Below are positions 10,701-17,136 of a DNA stretch of 56,238 nt, piece by piece. The notes below the pieces were generated by a model. That model did no database searches. It was not told where the DNA came from and saw only the letters and a list, made by a program, of their open reading frames with translations. The first letter of the stretch is position 1; each line of letters opens with the position of its first letter. Source of the stretch: Bacteroidales bacterium (lineage in GTDB: Bacteria; Bacteroidota; Bacteroidia; Bacteroidales; P3); NCBI GenBank assembly GCA_017448905.1, contig JAFSKP010000114.1, forward strand, positions 1 to 56,238, in the 5' to 3' direction. Made by a program: the position numbers and the translations under genes.

Positions 10701-12499
10701 GCTACCTCTGCTCTGAATGGGACGAAGAGACGCAAAGCATATTGGTACGCAACGTCTACCACCCCATCTACCGCGACATTGTCGTCCGTCTTTATGCCGT
10801 GGAAGGCGATGAAGGTATCGCGCAGCAGAAAAACAGGGTATCGCTCGATGCACCCAACCGCAAGAGCCTTGGTTTCGAGACAAGCATTCCCGCCGGCGGA
10901 CAGAAAGAGGTGGCTTTCGTCATTTGCGCCTACAAGAGTGGCGACAGTGAGGCTGCCGCACGACGCGTGACAATCAGCGAACTGTACCGCGAGTTCGATG
11001 CCGTCATGGCCTTTTGGGACGACCATCTCTCCCACATACAGGTGGCAACGCCCGACCCGTCGTTCAACCACATGGTCAACCGCTGGTACCTCTACCAGGT
11101 CTGCTCATCGCGCCTCTTCGCGCGTGCCGGGTTCTACCAGGTTGGGGGCGCTACCGGCTACCGCGACCAGCTGCAGGACGTCATGAGCCTCCTCTACAGC
11201 GACCCAGGCTACGCCCGCCGCCAGATTCTCGACCACGCAGCACACCAGTTCGCCGAAGGCGACGTGCTGCACTGGTGGCACGAGAGCCTCAAGATGGGTG
11301 CCCGCACCACCTTCAGCGACGACTACCTGTGGCTGCCATACGTCACCTACCAGTATGTACACATCACCGGCGACAAGAGCATCCTCAACGAGCAGGTGCC
11401 CTTCTGCAAAGGCGACCCACTGCCGAAAGGCGTGAACGAGCGCGGCATCAATTATGTCAGCGGCACACAACACGACAACCTCGAACAGGCCTCTCTCTAC
11501 GAACACCTGCGACGGGCCATAGGACGCTCCATGTCGCGCATCGGCCAGCATGGGCTGCCACTGATGGGATGCGGCGACTGGAACGACGGCATGTCACGCG
11601 TCGGCGCTGAAGGCAAAGGCGAAAGCGTATGGGTGGCTCTGTTCCTTTGCGACCTGCTGCCCAAGATGCAAAAGCTCACCATCATGATGCCGGGAGCCGA
11701 CCTCTCCTATTGTGAAGAGCTAACCTCGTTCCGCGACAGACTCGTCGACGCGCTGCAGCGGCAGGCATGGGACGGCAACTGGTTCCTCCGCGCCTTCTAC
11801 GACGACGGCACACCCATGGGCAGCCGCCTCAGCACCGAATGCCAGATCGACCTCATCAGCCAGGCCTGGAGCATCCTCACCGATGTCGCCACCCCAGAGC
11901 AGAAGGAGAAGGTGATGCGCGAGACCGACGCACGGCTCGTCAACCGTGAGCACGAAATCATCCAGCTCCTCACGCCGGCGTTCGACTCGTCGCACCCCTC
12001 GCAGCACAACCCCGGCTACATCTCCAACTACCCGACAGGCGTACGCGAGAACGGCGGACAATACACCCACGGCGCCATGTGGTACATCATGGCCCAGCTC
12101 AAGGAGGGCCGCCGCGACATGGCCTACTACCTCTACTCCATCATCAACCCCATCCACCGCACCAACTCGCTCGCCGACGTGCTGAAATACAAGGTCGAGC
12201 CCTACTGTATGGCAGCCGACATCTACAGCAACCAGCAGCATCCGGGACGCGGCGGCTGGACCTGGTACACGGGCTCCGCCTCATGGGCCTACAAGACCGG
12301 TATCGAGGAAATCCTCGGCCTACGCAAGGAGGGCGACACCATATCGTTCTGCCCCAATATACCGTCCGACTGGAATGGCTTCACTCTCCGCTACCGCCAC
12401 GGCAACACCACCTACCTGTTCCACGTCAGCAGCTCGTGCCGCCACAGCAGCCCCATAACCCTCGTCGACGACGGCAAGGAGCACGTCATAGATCTCTGA
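4769..12499 (+). CDS. ndvB: Cyclic beta-glucan synthase/phosphorylase-like giant (NdvB/Cgs type: GT84 + glycoamylase-like + GH94)
   Basis: At 2576 residues this is by far the largest gene here. Architecture in order: a helical N-terminal region; a membrane pair near 265-315; a glycosyltransferase region (about 490-670) with DTDTELVLYSAQ, the GT-type YGIMQPRVN and the RWTRGDWQ motif; further membrane segments near 694-740 and 828-870; a glycoamylase-like domain (about 900-1300, with STADSGNF and HHQGMILAAL); and a C-terminal GH94 phosphorylase module (GGATGYRDQLQD near 2125, catalytic-region GCGDWNDGMSRVG near 2267). Cgs proteins of Brucella and Agrobacterium use this order to make, size and close cyclic beta-1,2-glucan from UDP-glucose at the inner membrane. 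Residues about 378-391 (Asn/Gln/Ser/Thr-rich, encoded by AACAA/ACTCAAC words) look like an in-frame repeat insertion, and a similar patch lies near 1514. The product chemistry is inferred. Confidence 0.9.
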   Translation: MPSTYNIFKKNVKSITDYYTLLVEETKSQRLVGSTNEWVLDNYYMISEQEKVLREELTAKAFRSIKPARMATIAAVLQGFLNKNHFEVNKALLYRYITQVQVNQNDYLSYPEVCALLPLIKHILIAQLAELCNTLRQENAYHYKPTDKNLANLDHLDHAAKHNLMMMNIFNSLKKMTKLPMAEFIDAISFSERALKNEKAGMYDQMQDKTKDDYRAQIVRLCKKKKTDEHTLVARLIEESDAKNQHVGWLLFHEKRLKARAHLYIWHIVLITLALSLLAAVTLAGWHLSAAAIIIAVLMLVPFSQIVIDVANRILYHLHKPRGTFKLKFKDGIIPTEYATMVIMPTILKNKEKTIELLEQLEVYYLSNINRDGTHLNSQQINNSTNKQLNLFYTLIGDAAAYGEADAPWDDEVAHAGEAKVRELNAKYGAPIFNFVYRRRAWSDGENCWLGHERKRGAILHFNDLLLGDTTTEQRAKRFRTETISQWREGTVPDIRFIITLDTDTELVLYSAQKLIGSMAHPLNQAQLSPDGHRVDRGYGIMQPRVNVDVEVTNKSRYAQLFAGLGGLDVYTTASFELYQDIFDEGSFCGKGIYDLRVFQHVLKGTFPDNLILSHDLLEGCHIRCGLINDVELFDDNPSNYIDDAKRHHRWTRGDWQIIAWLKNHVRNQRGERVKNQVNTIGRWKIFDNLRRSVLSLSTMILILVAFALGGTAGVTGLGAFWAVALALAAVASPIVFFILDQLTKLPSFGKRYHYYATLMRGFRVIVYRSLVQFALLPKEAWMYTDAALRACYRMWFSHKNLLNWITSDEAAKSTKGTMGDYIAKFWFNYVCSAAIVALMFINPHTAILNVIAALFCILLWCGAPFLMFWLGKKFPQNRNTLNAAEKEEIRQLANDTWNFFDSMLDEKHNWLIPDNYQIGREPLTDYKTSPTNIGYSITAVVCAAELGFIGQQKALTTLENIITTVEKLEKWNGHLFNWYGISTLKALPNFFISTADSGNFVACLYAAKGWLTQRIPDSPLAARIQKLIADTDFSKLYNHELDVFSIGYDYSAMSLLPYHYNNFASEARLTSFLTISQGDAPYKHWFCLDKTLVQYHGYKGVASWYGTMFEYFMPLIFLPTFKHTLMDETYSFAIRAQRAFMRNSKLHDIPWGISETAYNELDDARNYKYHAFGVPYLKFQNTTPDRIVVSPYSSLLAISANDRAVYNNLQLFKEMKMYDEHFGLFESYDQEDRVPVRAHYAHHQGMILAALTNYLTCDTDNAYGCLQRFFMHEPAMRSMETLLKEKAQVKPYIDLKITQYKRFQYSKVQTESDARDYDNIAVVPEIGFVSNGQYTVMMNDRGSGFSRYRNILMGRYRKISADHYGTYLYIRNLQNDRLWSATYAPLDVMPEGYHVSFASDKLTFTRLDDGIETRTEVTVLKDRSAEIRRFTFVNNADTDADLEITSYGEVVLCTADEDVNHRVFNGMKIISEYDAVHQALIFSRPGADDSRHYLLHKLWTESPASMADGLDPTNPQSSNLNSQLVEYETSRMKFLGRGNSLRHADVIESHRTLSGTVGTTLDPVMSMRRRIHIPAGKSAEAFIVTGFAKAKEQLLQLVEQYGTSADIEHAFKTSSVFNNMRQSMSLLKGAQMRLYCNIAKYMAQTATMGNRRNEALTHNTLSQRDLWRFGISGDLAILLLEVDSAERSGFAKEMLRAFEYFKVHGLSLDLVIINSAPENERDGLYHFIRNMADTEHLWASHNEAGKVFVINSNDLSDAERTLLYTVARITFDTHSRIEQQLKQLENENTRYQDKVEYPVLRPRKDFRVWSDLEFYNQYGGFDNGGRDYVVTNTNTPMPWVNVVANMGTPDRPQPEGNGVFGFVVSSTMAGFTFAHNAQQFKLTGWSNDIVRDNASEMLLIDGGQFVPATARHGQGFSAFDADYDDGLHCDVRLFVAMERMEKYYHIRLINNGSQSRTLNLDMVYKLVLGVSEEQTSRYLCSEWDEETQSILVRNVYHPIYRDIVVRLYAVEGDEGIAQQKNRVSLDAPNRKSLGFETSIPAGGQKEVAFVICAYKSGDSEAAARRVTISELYREFDAVMAFWDDHLSHIQVATPDPSFNHMVNRWYLYQVCSSRLFARAGFYQVGGATGYRDQLQDVMSLLYSDPGYARRQILDHAAHQFAEGDVLHWWHESLKMGARTTFSDDYLWLPYVTYQYVHITGDKSILNEQVPFCKGDPLPKGVNERGINYVSGTQHDNLEQASLYEHLRRAIGRSMSRIGQHGLPLMGCGDWNDGMSRVGAEGKGESVWVALFLCDLLPKMQKLTIMMPGADLSYCEELTSFRDRLVDALQRQAWDGNWFLRAFYDDGTPMGSRLSTECQIDLISQAWSILTDVATPEQKEKVMRETDARLVNREHEIIQLLTPAFDSSHPSQHNPGYISNYPTGVRENGGQYTHGAMWYIMAQLKEGRRDMAYYLYSIINPIHRTNSLADVLKYKVEPYCMAADIYSNQQHPGRGGWTWYTGSASWAYKTGIEEILGLRKEGDTISFCPNIPSDWNGFTLRYRHGNTTYLFHVSSSCRHSSPITLVDDGKEHVIDL

Positions 12500-12526
12500 T
12501 ACGGGGAAAGGATTTAAGCAAGTGAC

Positions 12527-12625
12527 ATGAACCAATCACAATACAGCCAACTGTTCTCTTTCATCTGGAACATAGCGACAGATGTGCTTGTCTATGCCTT
12601 CGAGAAAGGCGAATACAGGAAATAG
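12527..12625 (+). pseudogene. Relic of type I restriction-modification methylase start (hsdM, 5' fragment)
   Basis: A 32-codon frame with FIWNIATDVL followed by GEYRK and a stop. This matches the start of the HsdM N-terminal helical domain (family form FIWGIAD...YR.VILP), where the intact protein would continue for about 450 residues. Nothing of the methylase (no NPPF motif) follows. Together with the adjacent Fic gene, a common passenger in Bacteroidales type I R-M loci, this suggests the remains of a deleted hsdM-fic-hsdS-hsdR locus. The call rests on a short match. Confidence 0.5.
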
Positions 12626-12724
12626 TGAGTTACATTGAAAGCAAAACATTAAAAATAGATACATATGTTGCAGAGAGAGGGAGAATTACGGCTGCTTAAC
12701 GAGTTAAAAAAAACAGAGTGACTT

Positions 12725-13710
12725 ATGAACGACGGATATTTGAATTTTGACGAATACATACGCCAGGGCGAACCGGCACAGCAGGAGAAAGCCGGCTACT
12801 GGCAGACGGCCATCGGCTTGCAGGCGGTGGACGGCCTGAAGGTGTCGGAATACCTGCAAAGCACCGCTCGCCGCCATATCGAGGGCGACATCACCATCGA
12901 CGAGGCTCGCGAGCTTGTAAACCAGCACTATATAACCAAGACCTCGCACGACACCACGACGAGGGGACGGAAGAGGCCGACCGCGTGTCGTCGAACATCG
13001 TGAAGGTGCTGTCGAGCCCAACATTCGACTTCACCACAGGCGGCTACCAGTCGGTGCATCGCCGTGTGTTTGAGGGGGCGATGAAGCACGCCGGTGATTT
13101 CCGCACCTACGACATCACCAAGAAGGAGTGTGTGCTGGAGGGCGACACGGTGCTCTACCTGAACTGGGAGGACCTGCGTCGCGCCATCGACTACGACCTG
13201 GACCAGGAACGTGCCTACACCTACAAAGACAAGGACTCCGACGAGCTGATAAGCCACCTGACCAGCTTCGTCTCGGGCTTGTGGCAGATACATGCCTTTG
13301 CCGAAGGCAACACCCGCACCACCGCTGTATTCACCATCCAATACTTGCGCTCATTGGGATTCGAGGTCGACAACGACCAGTTTGCCAGGCACTCGTGGTA
13401 TTTTCGCAATGCTCTCGTCCGCGCCAACTACCGCAACGTTGCGAAAGGGATAGAGTACACCCCGTCTATCTGGAGCGTTTCTTCCGCAACCTGCTGCTGG
13501 GCGTGCAATGGGACCTGCGCAACCGCTACCTGCATATCCACCCGACCGAGGAATGGCGTGTGCAACCCAATCTGGCTGACCGTATAAGTACCCTACAAGT
13601 ACCCCGCAAATACCCCTCAACTACCCCCTCAACTACCCCCTCAACTACCCGTACAACTACCCGTACAACTACCCGTACAACTACCCGTACAACTACCCGT
13701 ACAAGTTCGT
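12725..13710 (+). pseudogene. Frameshifted Fic-family (AMPylase-like) gene
   Basis: Fic homology is split over three frames. Frame one runs from the ATG at 12725 to about 12955. Frame two covers about 12960-13460 (TEEADRV, then the Fic core). The third covers about 13465-13600 (VYLERFFRNLLLG, LRNRYLHIHPTEEW). Each switch can be explained by the loss of one G (near 12958 and 13466). The core motif HAFAEGNTRTT (family H-P/A-F-x-E-G-N-x-R) is intact. After ADRI the frame enters a 12-nt repeat coding Ser/Thr/Pro/Arg, and the usual C-terminal winged helix is missing. Intact relatives modify proteins with AMP and often sit inside type I R-M operons. Two sequencing errors are an alternative to true decay. 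Confidence 0.8.
13614..13705 (+). repeat. 12-nt tandem repeat (ACTACCCGTACA / ACTACCCCCTCA)
   Basis: Roughly seven 12-nt units at the 3' end of the Fic pseudogene: first CCCTCAACTACC, then CCGTACAACTAC. In Fic relatives this position often holds a short TPQV-like repeated linker, so the array may be an expanded version of that linker. It contains no G in its first half and is translated as a Thr/Arg/Ser/Pro tract in the third frame. Confidence 0.85.
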
Positions 13711-13728
13711 CTACAATATATTTAAAAA

Positions 13729-14856
13729 CTAAGGGCGGAGCAGCACCGCAGCAATGCCGTCGGCCTGCAGAAGCCCCTTCGGCGTTGGACGGAAAGAGCC
13801 CTCGGTCTCCTCGATGAGACCGAGGGTTTTCTGTTTCTCCATTGCTGCCGCGACCCTTGCGGCCTCTTCGGGGAAGCGCGTGGCAAGACACTGCTTGTCT
13901 ATGCCGCGCGATGTGCGTAGCGCCGTCATGACGAACTCATTGAAAAGGTCGTCATGCGAGAGGACTTCATCGCCATAGGGAATCACCCCTCTCGCAACAC
14001 CGTCGATATAGGCCTTCAGGTCGGGCAGATTCCATCGCCGCCGTCGGCCGTCGAACGAATGCGCACCGGCACCCACCCCAAGGTAGGGCTTATGTTCCCA
14101 ATAGCCGCTGTTGTGGCGCGAGTGCCAGCCGTCGAGGGCAAAATTGGAGACCTCATACTGCACGAAACCGCGGCTGCGGCACCACCGCAGCAACATCTCA
14201 TACTCTGCCGCCACGTCATCCTCTTCGGGCAGACGCACACGTCCCGACTTCAGCTGCCTGTCGAGGATGGTGCCCTCCTCTACGGTCAGCTCATAGCACG
14301 AGATATGCTTCAGCGCGCCGAGAGACAGCAGGGTGTCGACAACATCAAGGTTGCGCTTCCATGAAGCCAACGACTGCCCGGGCAGCCCCATGATCAGGTC
14401 GATGGAGAGATTCGAAAAGCCGGCAGCGGCGGCACGGCGCACGGCGCCGACAGCCTGTCCGGCATCGTGGATGCGGTTGATGGCCCTCAAGTCGTCATCG
14501 CAGAACGACTGCACGCCGATGCTGAGGCGATTGAAAAAGGTGTGCTCTTGCAGCCAGGCTAGGAAGTCCTCCGTCAAGTCCTCCGGATTGGCCTCGATAG
14601 TAGCCTCCTCAAGCCCTCCGAGGTCGAACCACCGCTCCACGGCCTCGACGACATGCCCCAGCAGCGTCCGCCCCATCCTCGTCGGCGTGCCGCCGCCGAA
14701 ATAGACTGTCCGCAACCTGCCCACCTCGCCATGCCTCATCCTCATCTCCTCGCACAACGCGTCAGCATAGCGCTCCATATCGCTGCCGCCGGCCACGGAG
14801 TAGAAGGCACAGTAGGAACATTTGCGATGACAGTATGGAATATGGATGTAGAGCAT
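13729..14856 (-). CDS. hemW: Radical SAM heme chaperone HemW
   Basis: A 375-residue cytoplasmic radical SAM protein of the former HemN-like group. The [4Fe-4S] motif C9-x3-C13-x2-C16 is at the very N-terminus (HIPYCHRKCSYC), followed by YFGGGTPT and the GLPGQS motif. The HemW-specific HNxxYW motif (HNSGYW) is present near residue 234. HemW hands heme to respiratory and other targets and is not the coproporphyrinogen oxidase it is often mislabelled as. The C-terminal winged-helix region (LFNEFVMTALRTSRGID) is complete and length is typical. The stop codon lies about 20 bp from the end of the Fic relic's repeat, and the tRNA gene lies 43 bp upstream on the same strand. Confidence 0.95.
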   Translation of the reverse strand: MLYIHIPYCHRKCSYCAFYSVAGGSDMERYADALCEEMRMRHGEVGRLRTVYFGGGTPTRMGRTLLGHVVEAVERWFDLGGLEEATIEANPEDLTEDFLAWLQEHTFFNRLSIGVQSFCDDDLRAINRIHDAGQAVGAVRRAAAAGFSNLSIDLIMGLPGQSLASWKRNLDVVDTLLSLGALKHISCYELTVEEGTILDRQLKSGRVRLPEEDDVAAEYEMLLRWCRSRGFVQYEVSNFALDGWHSRHNSGYWEHKPYLGVGAGAHSFDGRRRRWNLPDLKAYIDGVARGVIPYGDEVLSHDDLFNEFVMTALRTSRGIDKQCLATRFPEEAARVAAAMEKQKTLGLIEETEGSFRPTPKGLLQADGIAAVLLRP

Positions 14857-14899
14857 GGCAACAAAAAAGACGGTTTCATGCGAAACCGCCCATTTCCGG

Positions 14900-14973
14900 T
14901 AGCGGGGATGAGAATTGAACTCATGACCTCCGGGTTATGAATCCGACGCTCTAACCAGCTGAGCTACCCCGCC
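14900..14973 (-). tRNA. tRNA with CAU anticodon (elongator tRNA-Met; tRNA-Ile2 not excluded)
   Basis: Read on the minus strand the gene folds as a cloverleaf. The acceptor GGCGGGG pairs with CCCCGCT (last pair G-U). The D arm is GCTCAGCTGGTTAGAGC, the anticodon loop TTCATAA gives CAU, and the T arm is ATGAG-TTCAATT-CTCAT. The discriminator is A73, and CCA is not encoded (ACCG follows). The anticodon stem has an A-C opposition next to the loop. The acceptor start G1-U72 is unlike the mismatched initiator tRNA, so an elongator is favoured. Confidence 0.9.
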
Positions 14974-15044
14974 ATTTCATGTTCGAAATCGGGTGCAAAA
15001 GTACACATTTTTCCACATACGACAAATTTTTTCTCAAAAAATCT

Positions 15045-15052
15045 TATCTTTG
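15045..15052 (+). promoter_or_regulatory. -7 element (TATCTTTG) upstream of meaB
   Basis: TATCTTTG fits the Bacteroidota -7 box TAnnTTTG and lies 53 nt before the ATG at 15106, in the AT-rich gap after the tRNA. No TTTG is found at the ideal 19-nt upstream spacing, so the call rests on the -7 box alone. Confidence 0.5.
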
Positions 15053-15105
15053 TAAACCGTTACTGCGATACCGACAGCATACAATACACTAAACATCAAC
15101 AAGCT

Positions 15106-16206
15106 ATGATGGACGAGAAAGACAAAAAAACTTACTCAAATTTTGATTACGACAGTGCCCTGAACGTGCAGGAAGGTGTGGCTCAACCAGAGCAAATCAG
15201 CAATTTTTACCTCGAAAAGATGCGTCAACGCCGCCGTAATGAGCCCACCATAGAGCAGCTTGTGGATGGCATCATCCGTGGCGACCGTGTCATGCTCTCG
15301 CGCGCCATCACCCTCGTCGAGAGCTCCCTCCCCGACCACGGCCGGAAAGCCCAGCAGGTCATACAGCAGTGCCTCCCCTACTCCGGCAAGAGCATCCGCG
15401 TAGGCATCACCGGCGTGCCCGGCGCCGGCAAAAGCACCACCATCGAAGCTCTCGGCAAGATGCTCACCGCCCTCAACCACAAACTCGCCGTCCTCGCCAT
15501 CGACCCCAGCAGCGAACGCTCGAAAGGCAGCATCCTCGGCGACAAGACCCGCATGGAGGAACTCTCCACCGACCCCAACGCCTTCATCAGGCCCTCCCCG
15601 TCGGCAGGGTCGCTCGGCGGCGTGGCACGCAAGACACGCGAAATCATACTGCTCTGCGAAGCCGCCGGCTTCGACACCGTCATCGTCGAGACCGTCGGCG
15701 TGGGGCAGTCGGAAGTGGCGGCACACTCCATGGTCGACTTCTTCCTCCTGCTGCAGCTCGCCAACACCGGCGACGAGCTGCAGGGCATCAAACGCGGCAT
15801 CATGGAGATGGCCGACATGATAGCCATCAACAAAAGCGACATCGACCCCGAACGCTCCAAACTCGCCGCCCAACAGTTCCGCAACGCTCTCCACCTCTTC
15901 CCCATGCCCGACTCCGGCTGGACCGTCCCCGTGCTGCCCTGCTCAGCCTACAGCAAGGAGGGGCTACAGGAGATATGGAACAAAATCCTCGAATACGTGG
16001 CCTTCACCAAGAAAAACGGCTACTTCTACCACAAACGCCAGCAACAGAGCCTCCGCATCCTCGACGAGACGATAGAAAACACACTGAAACAACGCTTCTA
16101 CAACACCCCCGGCATGGAACAACGCCTCGAACAGGCTCGCCGCGACATACTCGCGAGCAAGGTCAGTGCCTACACCGCAGCGGAAGAGCTGGTGAGAATG
16201 TGTTAA
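15106..16206 (+). CDS. meaB: MeaB/ArgK G3E GTPase, methylmalonyl-CoA mutase chaperone
   Basis: A 366-residue SIMIBI-class GTPase that guards and reloads cobalamin in methylmalonyl-CoA mutase. The P-loop GVPGAGKST is near residue 105. Further motifs are the family's AIDPSSERSKGSILGDKTRM and SPSAGSLGG stretches, the Walker B/G3 region VETVGVGQSE, and the NKSD nucleotide-specificity motif. The C-terminal dimerisation arm (GMEQRLEQARRDILASKVS) is present, so length is complete. The mutase subunits themselves are not in this window, although they are often adjacent elsewhere. An alternative start is the next ATG at 15109. Confidence 0.95.
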   Translation: MMDEKDKKTYSNFDYDSALNVQEGVAQPEQISNFYLEKMRQRRRNEPTIEQLVDGIIRGDRVMLSRAITLVESSLPDHGRKAQQVIQQCLPYSGKSIRVGITGVPGAGKSTTIEALGKMLTALNHKLAVLAIDPSSERSKGSILGDKTRMEELSTDPNAFIRPSPSAGSLGGVARKTREIILLCEAAGFDTVIVETVGVGQSEVAAHSMVDFFLLLQLANTGDELQGIKRGIMEMADMIAINKSDIDPERSKLAAQQFRNALHLFPMPDSGWTVPVLPCSAYSKEGLQEIWNKILEYVAFTKKNGYFYHKRQQQSLRILDETIENTLKQRFYNTPGMEQRLEQARRDILASKVSAYTAAEELVRMC

Positions 16207-16248
16207 TGTGAGAATGCGTTAATAAGTTAATGTATCAGCCATATAGAT

Positions 16249-16965
16249 ATGAAAAAGACAATCATAAGCAATTTATTAGCTATCGGTGCCTTTGCAGTCA
16301 TGGCTATTTCGTGCCATCGTCCCTACGACACCGTTTTCTCAACCTACCCTGACGGCAGCAAGAAACTCGTCTTCACCGTCGTCGACGGCAAAGGCGGCGA
16401 GATGACCCGCGTCGGGGAGAAGTTGTACTACGAGAATGGCAACATCATGTACGAGAAGCACTTCAAGGACGACAAGCCCACCGGACAATGGTGCTATCGC
16501 TACGACAACGGACAGCTCCATGCCAGCGGCACATTCCTCTCGGGCGACAGCAACGACCATGGCACGGCGTGGGTATTCTACGACCGCGACGGCAAGGAGT
16601 TCGTCGAAGACTACGACTCCATGCGGGTCCTCCAGTATGCTGCCGACCGCCGCCCCGTCTCGGTATCATACTACGTCGGCAAGACGGAGACACGCTACCA
16701 GTTCAACGACAACTACACCATCAATGCCCACGGCGTCGTAGTCGACGGCAAGAAAGATGGTCCATGGCTCTTCTTCTACGCCAACGGCCAAACCATGCTT
16801 GAGGCTCGCTACACGGACGGCGTCGAGAACGGGGCATACGTCTCCTACCGCGAGAACGGTGTACCCTATTTCCGCGGATTCTATATCAATGGCCAGCGCG
16901 CCAACATCTGGGAGTTCTACGACGAACACGGCAACCTCGTCGGCACCAAAGACTTCGACAAGTGA
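16249..16965 (+). CDS. MORN-repeat (YwqK-like) lipoprotein
   Basis: A 238-residue predicted lipoprotein. The type II signal peptide has Cys at about residue 22 (VMAISC). The mature part is built of MORN-like repeats (GKLYYENGNIMYEKHF, GQWCYRYDNGQLHASG, GPWLFFYANGQTMLEA, GAYVSYRENGVPYFRG, NIWEFYDEHGNLVG). Such proteins are frequently labelled YwqK-family antitoxins, but in Bacteroidota they are usually surface or periplasmic lipoproteins of unknown role. No toxin-like partner lies next to it. After the stop codon an 8-nt repeat array begins almost at once. Confidence 0.85.
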   Translation: MKKTIISNLLAIGAFAVMAISCHRPYDTVFSTYPDGSKKLVFTVVDGKGGEMTRVGEKLYYENGNIMYEKHFKDDKPTGQWCYRYDNGQLHASGTFLSGDSNDHGTAWVFYDRDGKEFVEDYDSMRVLQYAADRRPVSVSYYVGKTETRYQFNDNYTINAHGVVVDGKKDGPWLFFYANGQTMLEARYTDGVENGAYVSYRENGVPYFRGFYINGQRANIWEFYDEHGNLVGTKDFDK

Positions 16966-16978
16966 AAAGTGAATGTAA

Positions 16979-17136
16979 AATGCTTGACTGCTTGAATGTA
17001 TGAATGCTTTAGTGGCTACGCAGTCAAACAATCAAACAATCAAACAATCAAACAATCAAACAATCAAACAATCAAACAATCAAACAATCAAGCAATCAAG
17101 CAATCAAGCAATCAAGCAATCAAGCAATCAAGCAAT
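16979..17136 (+). repeat. 8-nt tandem array with inverted halves (GCTTGAATG ... CAATCAAA)
   Basis: The left part (16980-17010) reads GCTTGACT/GCTTGAAT. A central GTGGCTACGCAG (GCTACGCA at 17015-17022) follows. The right part is about fourteen 8-nt units, first CAATCAAA, then CAATCAAG. The two halves are opposite in polarity: G-rich after the upstream gene, G-poor before the downstream one. The right part is in frame with cca, where three units (24 nt) encode the 8-residue repeat NNQTIKQS. Confidence 0.93.

Noticed and set aside
16249..16965. A toxin-antitoxin pair, because the MORN protein is of the YwqK antitoxin-annotated type
   Set aside because: No toxin-like partner is adjacent, and the protein is a lipoprotein, so the label is only a naming habit.
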